From Clostridium ljungdahlii DSM 13528 (lineage in GTDB: Bacteria; Bacillota; Clostridia; Clostridiales; Clostridiaceae): a stretch of 64,000 nt of DNA. Below are positions 63,724 through 64,000 of this stretch, piece after piece. The notes beneath the pieces are model-generated. The model saw only the letters and a program-made list of their open reading frames with translations. It was not told where the DNA came from and did not search any database. The translations under genes were made by a program, and so were the position numbers. The DNA lies in assembly GCF_000143685.1 (NCBI RefSeq), contig NC_014328.1, positions 558,001-622,000 on the forward strand. Reading direction: 5' to 3'. Every line of letters begins with the position of its first letter. Within the stretch, counting starts at the first letter, position 1.

Positions 63724-64000
63724 ATGAATACTAGAGTTAGGGAACACCTGGAAGACCTTGAAGTTAGCAAAGGTGGAGGAATAATAAGTGATAAGATACG
63801 TATAGAAACCATACCTAATCCAGTTCTTGTAATAGGACTTGGAGGAACAGGTATAGATGCTATGCTGAGATTAAAATATCAAATAAATAAAAGATTTGTG
63901 CTAGAACAGGACAGTATTTCAAATACAAGAAAAGATAAACCCAAGAAAGTTGAGTTCTTAGGTTTTGAAACAAATCAGGGAGAAAAAAATAAAAGATATC
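63724..64000 (+). CDS. Tubulin/FtsZ-like GTPase, N-terminal part
   Basis: The first 92 codons of a gene that runs off the window. After a short lead ('NTRVREHLEDLEVSKGGGI') comes 'PNPVLVIGLGGTGIDAMLRLK', here split as PNPVLVIG and LGGTGIDAMLRLK, a glycine loop like that of the tubulin-like family (Tubulin_2). GGGAGGT lies before the ATG. These large proteins are often encoded next to vWA and zinc-ribbon GTPase genes. The tubulin signature (G-box) and length cannot be checked here. Confidence 0.65.
   Translation, partial: MNTRVREHLEDLEVSKGGGIISDKIRIETIPNPVLVIGLGGTGIDAMLRLKYQINKRFVLEQDSISNTRKDKPKKVEFLGFETNQGEKNKRY

Overview
The window looks like a chromosomal segment of a low-GC Clostridium (Clostridiaceae, Firmicutes). 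Support for this: very AT-rich DNA, strong AGGAGG-type ribosome binding sites, frequent TTG/GTG starts, sigmaA-type promoters, and families typical of clostridia (DUF1659/DUF2922 pair, CWB2 cell-wall-binding repeats, UviA/TcdR-like sigma factors, CpsB/YwqE phosphatase with a separate BY-kinase). The species cannot be fixed from the sequence alone. All long genes except an IS66 transposon and a decayed toxin are on the + strand.

Layout. (1) 77-3516: an operon for a YpmS-like membrane protein and the exopolysaccharide (EPS) control module (chain-length protein, PHP phosphatase, BY-kinase). (2) 3638-6167: small DUF1659/DUF2922 proteins, an omega-RNA-like element, palindromic repeats and two tandem sigma-factor-like genes. 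(3) 6321-23648: EPS cluster 1, running from a priming sugar-phosphate transferase through glycosyltransferases, Wzy and Wzx to manC-rmlB-rmlA-rmlD-rmlC. One GT2 gene in it is frameshifted at an A8 tract. (4) 23647-27535: a debris zone between the clusters, holding a remnant of a type III (CptIN/ToxN-like) toxin-antitoxin, a Schlafen/AlbA-type ATPase pseudogene cut by a complete IS66 element, and half of a long palindrome. (5) 27677-48433: EPS cluster 2, which has the same first gene and the same five last genes but a different middle: rhamnosyltransferase, Wzy, an acyltransferase, an asparagine-synthase-like enzyme, a KpsC/S-like transferase, and a full pseudaminic acid pathway including a PseF-PseH fusion. 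(6) 48430-48948: a strong promoter, about 480 nt without a convincing gene but with nested long-range stems, and a terminator, which together suggest a large structured non-coding RNA. (7) 49021-57310: an EAL-domain phosphodiesterase, prepilin peptidase, MgtC-like protein, CWB2 surface protein, metallo-beta-lactamase-fold hydrolase and an ABC exporter pair, separated by palindromic repeats. (8) 57324-64000 (runs off the end): an operon of an acidic beta-sandwich protein, a zinc-ribbon GTPase, a GAP1-type GTPase-associated protein, a membrane vWA protein and a tubulin/FtsZ-like protein. This resembles an NTP-dependent conflict or cytoskeletal system with no experimentally known role.

How the genes work together. 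The kinase/phosphatase/Wzz module at the left would control polymerisation of the polysaccharides made by both clusters. Both clusters supply GDP-mannose and dTDP-rhamnose; cluster 2 adds CMP-pseudaminic acid. The second copy of manC has lost a cupin metal-ligand histidine, so the two cassettes may be drifting apart. Intergenic DNA is unusually rich in repeats: a family of about 230-bp palindromes with a conserved apical loop, about 120-bp repeats after rml genes, a 315-bp MITE-like element, and omega-RNA-like sequences.
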